Source of the DNA: Serratia silvae
GTDB taxonomy: Bacteria; Pseudomonadota; Gammaproteobacteria; Enterobacterales; Enterobacteriaceae
Assembly: GCF_023282985.1 (NCBI RefSeq)
Contig: NZ_JAGQDC010000002.1
Location: 62,001-126,000, forward strand
Direction of reading: 5' to 3'
DNA: 64,000 nucleotides
Position 1 is the stretch's first letter, and each line of letters starts with the position of its first letter. The notes under the pieces are model-generated. The model was not told the DNA's origin and did not search any database. It worked only from the letters and a program-made list of their open reading frames with translations. A program made the translations under genes and the position numbers. This document shows, piece after piece, positions 62,455 to 64,000 of this stretch.

Positions 62455-64000
62455 ATGACAGATTTAACGACGCACGAAGCTCTGCCTGCATGGCATACCC
62501 GTGATCATCTCGATGATCCGGTGATTGGCGAACTGCGCAACCGTTTTGGGCCGGAAGCCTTTACTGTTCAGCCCACCCGTACCGGAATGCCCGTGGTATG
62601 GGTCAAAGTTGAGCAGTTGCTGGAAGTCATGACGTTTTTAAGAAAACAACCGAAGCCATACGTCATGCTGTTTGACCTGCATGGCATGGACGAACGGCTT
62701 CGTACTCACCGTGAAGGCTTGCCTGCTGCGGACTTCTCTGTTTTCTACCATCTGATTTCTGTCGAACGTAACCGTGACATCATGCTGAAAGTGGCGCTGT
62801 CTGAAAAAGACCTGCACGTGCCCACAGCAACCAAGATTTTCCCGAATGCCAACTGGTATGAGCGCGAAACCTGGGAAATGTTCGGCATTACCTTCGACGG
62901 CCACCCGCATCTGACGCGCATCATGATGCCGCAGACCTGGGAAGGCCATCCACTGCGTAAAGACTACCCGGCGCGTGCCACCGAATTTGATCCCTTTGTG
63001 TTGACCAAACAGAAAGAAGATCTGGAGATGGAGTCGCTGAAGTTCAAGCCGGAAGAGTGGGGCATGAAACGCGGCACCGAGAACGAGGACTTCATGTTCC
63101 TCAACCTTGGCCCGAACCACCCGTCTTCACACGGTGCATTCCGTATTATTCTGCAGCTGGACGGTGAAGACATCGTCGACTGTGTGCCGGACGTGGGTTA
63201 CCACCACCGCGGCGCAGAGAAAATGGGCGAACGCCAGTCATGGCACAGTTTTATCCCGTATACCGACCGCATCGAATACCTCGGCGGCTGCGTAAACGAA
63301 ATGCCTTACGTACTGGCGGTGGAAAAGCTGGCCGGGATCGTGGTGCCGGATCGTGTCAACACCATCCGCGTGATGCTGTCTGAACTGTTCCGTATCAATA
63401 GCCACCTGCTGTACATCAGTACCTTTATTCAGGACGTGGGCGCCATGACTCCGGTGTTCTTCGCCTTTACCGATCGGCAGAAAGTGTACGATCTGGTGGA
63501 AGCGATTACCGGTTTCCGTATGCACCCGGCCTGGTTCCGTATTGGTGGTGTGGCACACGACCTGCCGCGTGGCTGGGATCGCCTGCTGCGCGACTTCCTG
63601 GACTGGATGCCGAAGCGCCTCGATTCCTATGTGAAAGCCGCGCTGCAAAACACCATTCTGAAAGGGCGTTCTATCGGCGTTGCTTCTTACAATGCGAAAG
63701 AAGCGTTGGAATGGGGTGTGACCGGTGCAGGTCTGCGTGCTACCGGCGTTGAGTTTGACGTGCGTAAATGGCGTCCATACTCCGGCTATGAAAACTTCGA
63801 TTTCGAAGTTCCGGTCGGCGACGGCAACAGCGACTGCTATACCCGCGTGATGCTGAAAGTGGAAGAGTTGCGCCAGAGCCTGCGCATTCTTGAGCAGTGC
63901 CTGAACAACATGCCGGAAGGCCCGTTCAAGGCCGATCATCCGCTGACTACGCCACCGCCGAAAGAGCGCACGCTGCAACATATTGAAACGCTGATCACCC
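62455..64000 (+). CDS. nuoC: Fused NADH-quinone oxidoreductase subunit C/D NuoCD, partial
   Basis: Fused subunit of complex I, cut by the window end after about 515 codons of a usual 600. The NuoC part (about 1-190) includes [17 protein letters not shown] and HPLRKDYPA. The NuoD part follows, with [43 protein letters not shown] and the quinone-site His-Tyr region. The NuoC-NuoD fusion is typical of enterobacteria. The start is ATG at 62455. Confidence 0.97.
   Translation, partial: MTDLTTHEALPAWHTRDHLDDPVIGELRNRFGPEAFTVQPTRTGMPVVWVKVEQLLEVMTFLRKQPKPYVMLFDLHGMDERLRTHREGLPAADFSVFYHLISVERNRDIMLKVALSEKDLHVPTATKIFPNANWYERETWEMFGITFDGHPHLTRIMMPQTWEGHPLRKDYPARATEFDPFVLTKQKEDLEMESLKFKPEEWGMKRGTENEDFMFLNLGPNHPSSHGAFRIILQLDGEDIVDCVPDVGYHHRGAEKMGERQSWHSFIPYTDRIEYLGGCVNEMPYVLAVEKLAGIVVPDRVNTIRVMLSELFRINSHLLYISTFIQDVGAMTPVFFAFTDRQKVYDLVEAITGFRMHPAWFRIGGVAHDLPRGWDRLLRDFLDWMPKRLDSYVKAALQNTILKGRSIGVASYNAKEALEWGVTGAGLRATGVEFDVRKWRPYSGYENFDFEVPVGDGNSDCYTRVMLKVEELRQSLRILEQCLNNMPEGPFKADHPLTTPPPKERTLQHIETLIT

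Overview
The window is chromosomal DNA of an enterobacterium, most likely Serratia (Yersiniaceae). The backbone runs pdxB-usg-truA-dedA-accD-folC-dedD-cvpA-purF-ubiX-hisJQMP-yfcH-folX-yfcG ... yfcE-yfcD ... pta-ackA-yfbV-yfbU-yfbT-yfbS-yfbR-alaA-lrhA-nuoABC. This is the E. coli gene order for this region, with extra blocks inserted. ERIC elements and the sequence of every housekeeping protein fit the Enterobacterales. The species cannot be fixed from sequence reading alone. I see no tRNA, rRNA, insertion sequence, prophage or CRISPR array.

Layout: 0-8.4 kb is accessory DNA. It holds the end of a CatB/Vat-type acetyltransferase, a small unknown gene, a tripartite tricarboxylate transporter (tctCBA) with its divergent two-component system (tctDE), a drug/metabolite exporter with a divergent AraC regulator, and a lone common-pilus subunit gene (ecpA). 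8.6-24.5 kb is the conserved vitamin B6, tRNA modification, fatty acid, folate, purine, ubiquinone and histidine-transport backbone. It has a PurR box before cvpA-purF and an NtrC/sigma-54 control region before hisJ.

24.5-39.3 kb is a pectin (oligogalacturonide) catabolic region interrupted by yfcE-yfcD. KdgM takes oligomers across the outer membrane. TogMNAB (ABC transporter) and TogT (symporter) take them across the inner membrane. Ogl splits dimers, KdgF opens the unsaturated monomer, an RpiB-fold protein next to kduD probably does the isomerisation usually done by KduI, and KduD yields 2-keto-3-deoxygluconate. KdgR-like boxes precede ogl, togT, kduD and togM. A family 9 pectate lyase gene after togT is a broken remnant. 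An AT-rich stretch with an orphan LuxR-type regulator lies at the left edge.

39.3-48.9 kb carries two sugar phosphotransferase modules. The first is a LacI-type regulator divergent from an ascorbate-type IIA/IIB/IIC and a split transketolase (substrate unknown). The second is a glucose-family IIBC, RpiB and an AlsE-like epimerase under a divergent RpiR regulator. Its enzymes form a complete route from allose 6-phosphate to fructose 6-phosphate, which suggests PTS-driven D-allose or D-allulose use. Three equally built inverted repeats (TTCAC-N16-GTGAA) lie in its control region. From 48.9 kb to the end the backbone resumes with acetate metabolism (pta-ackA), small conserved genes, alaA, lrhA and the start of the complex I operon.
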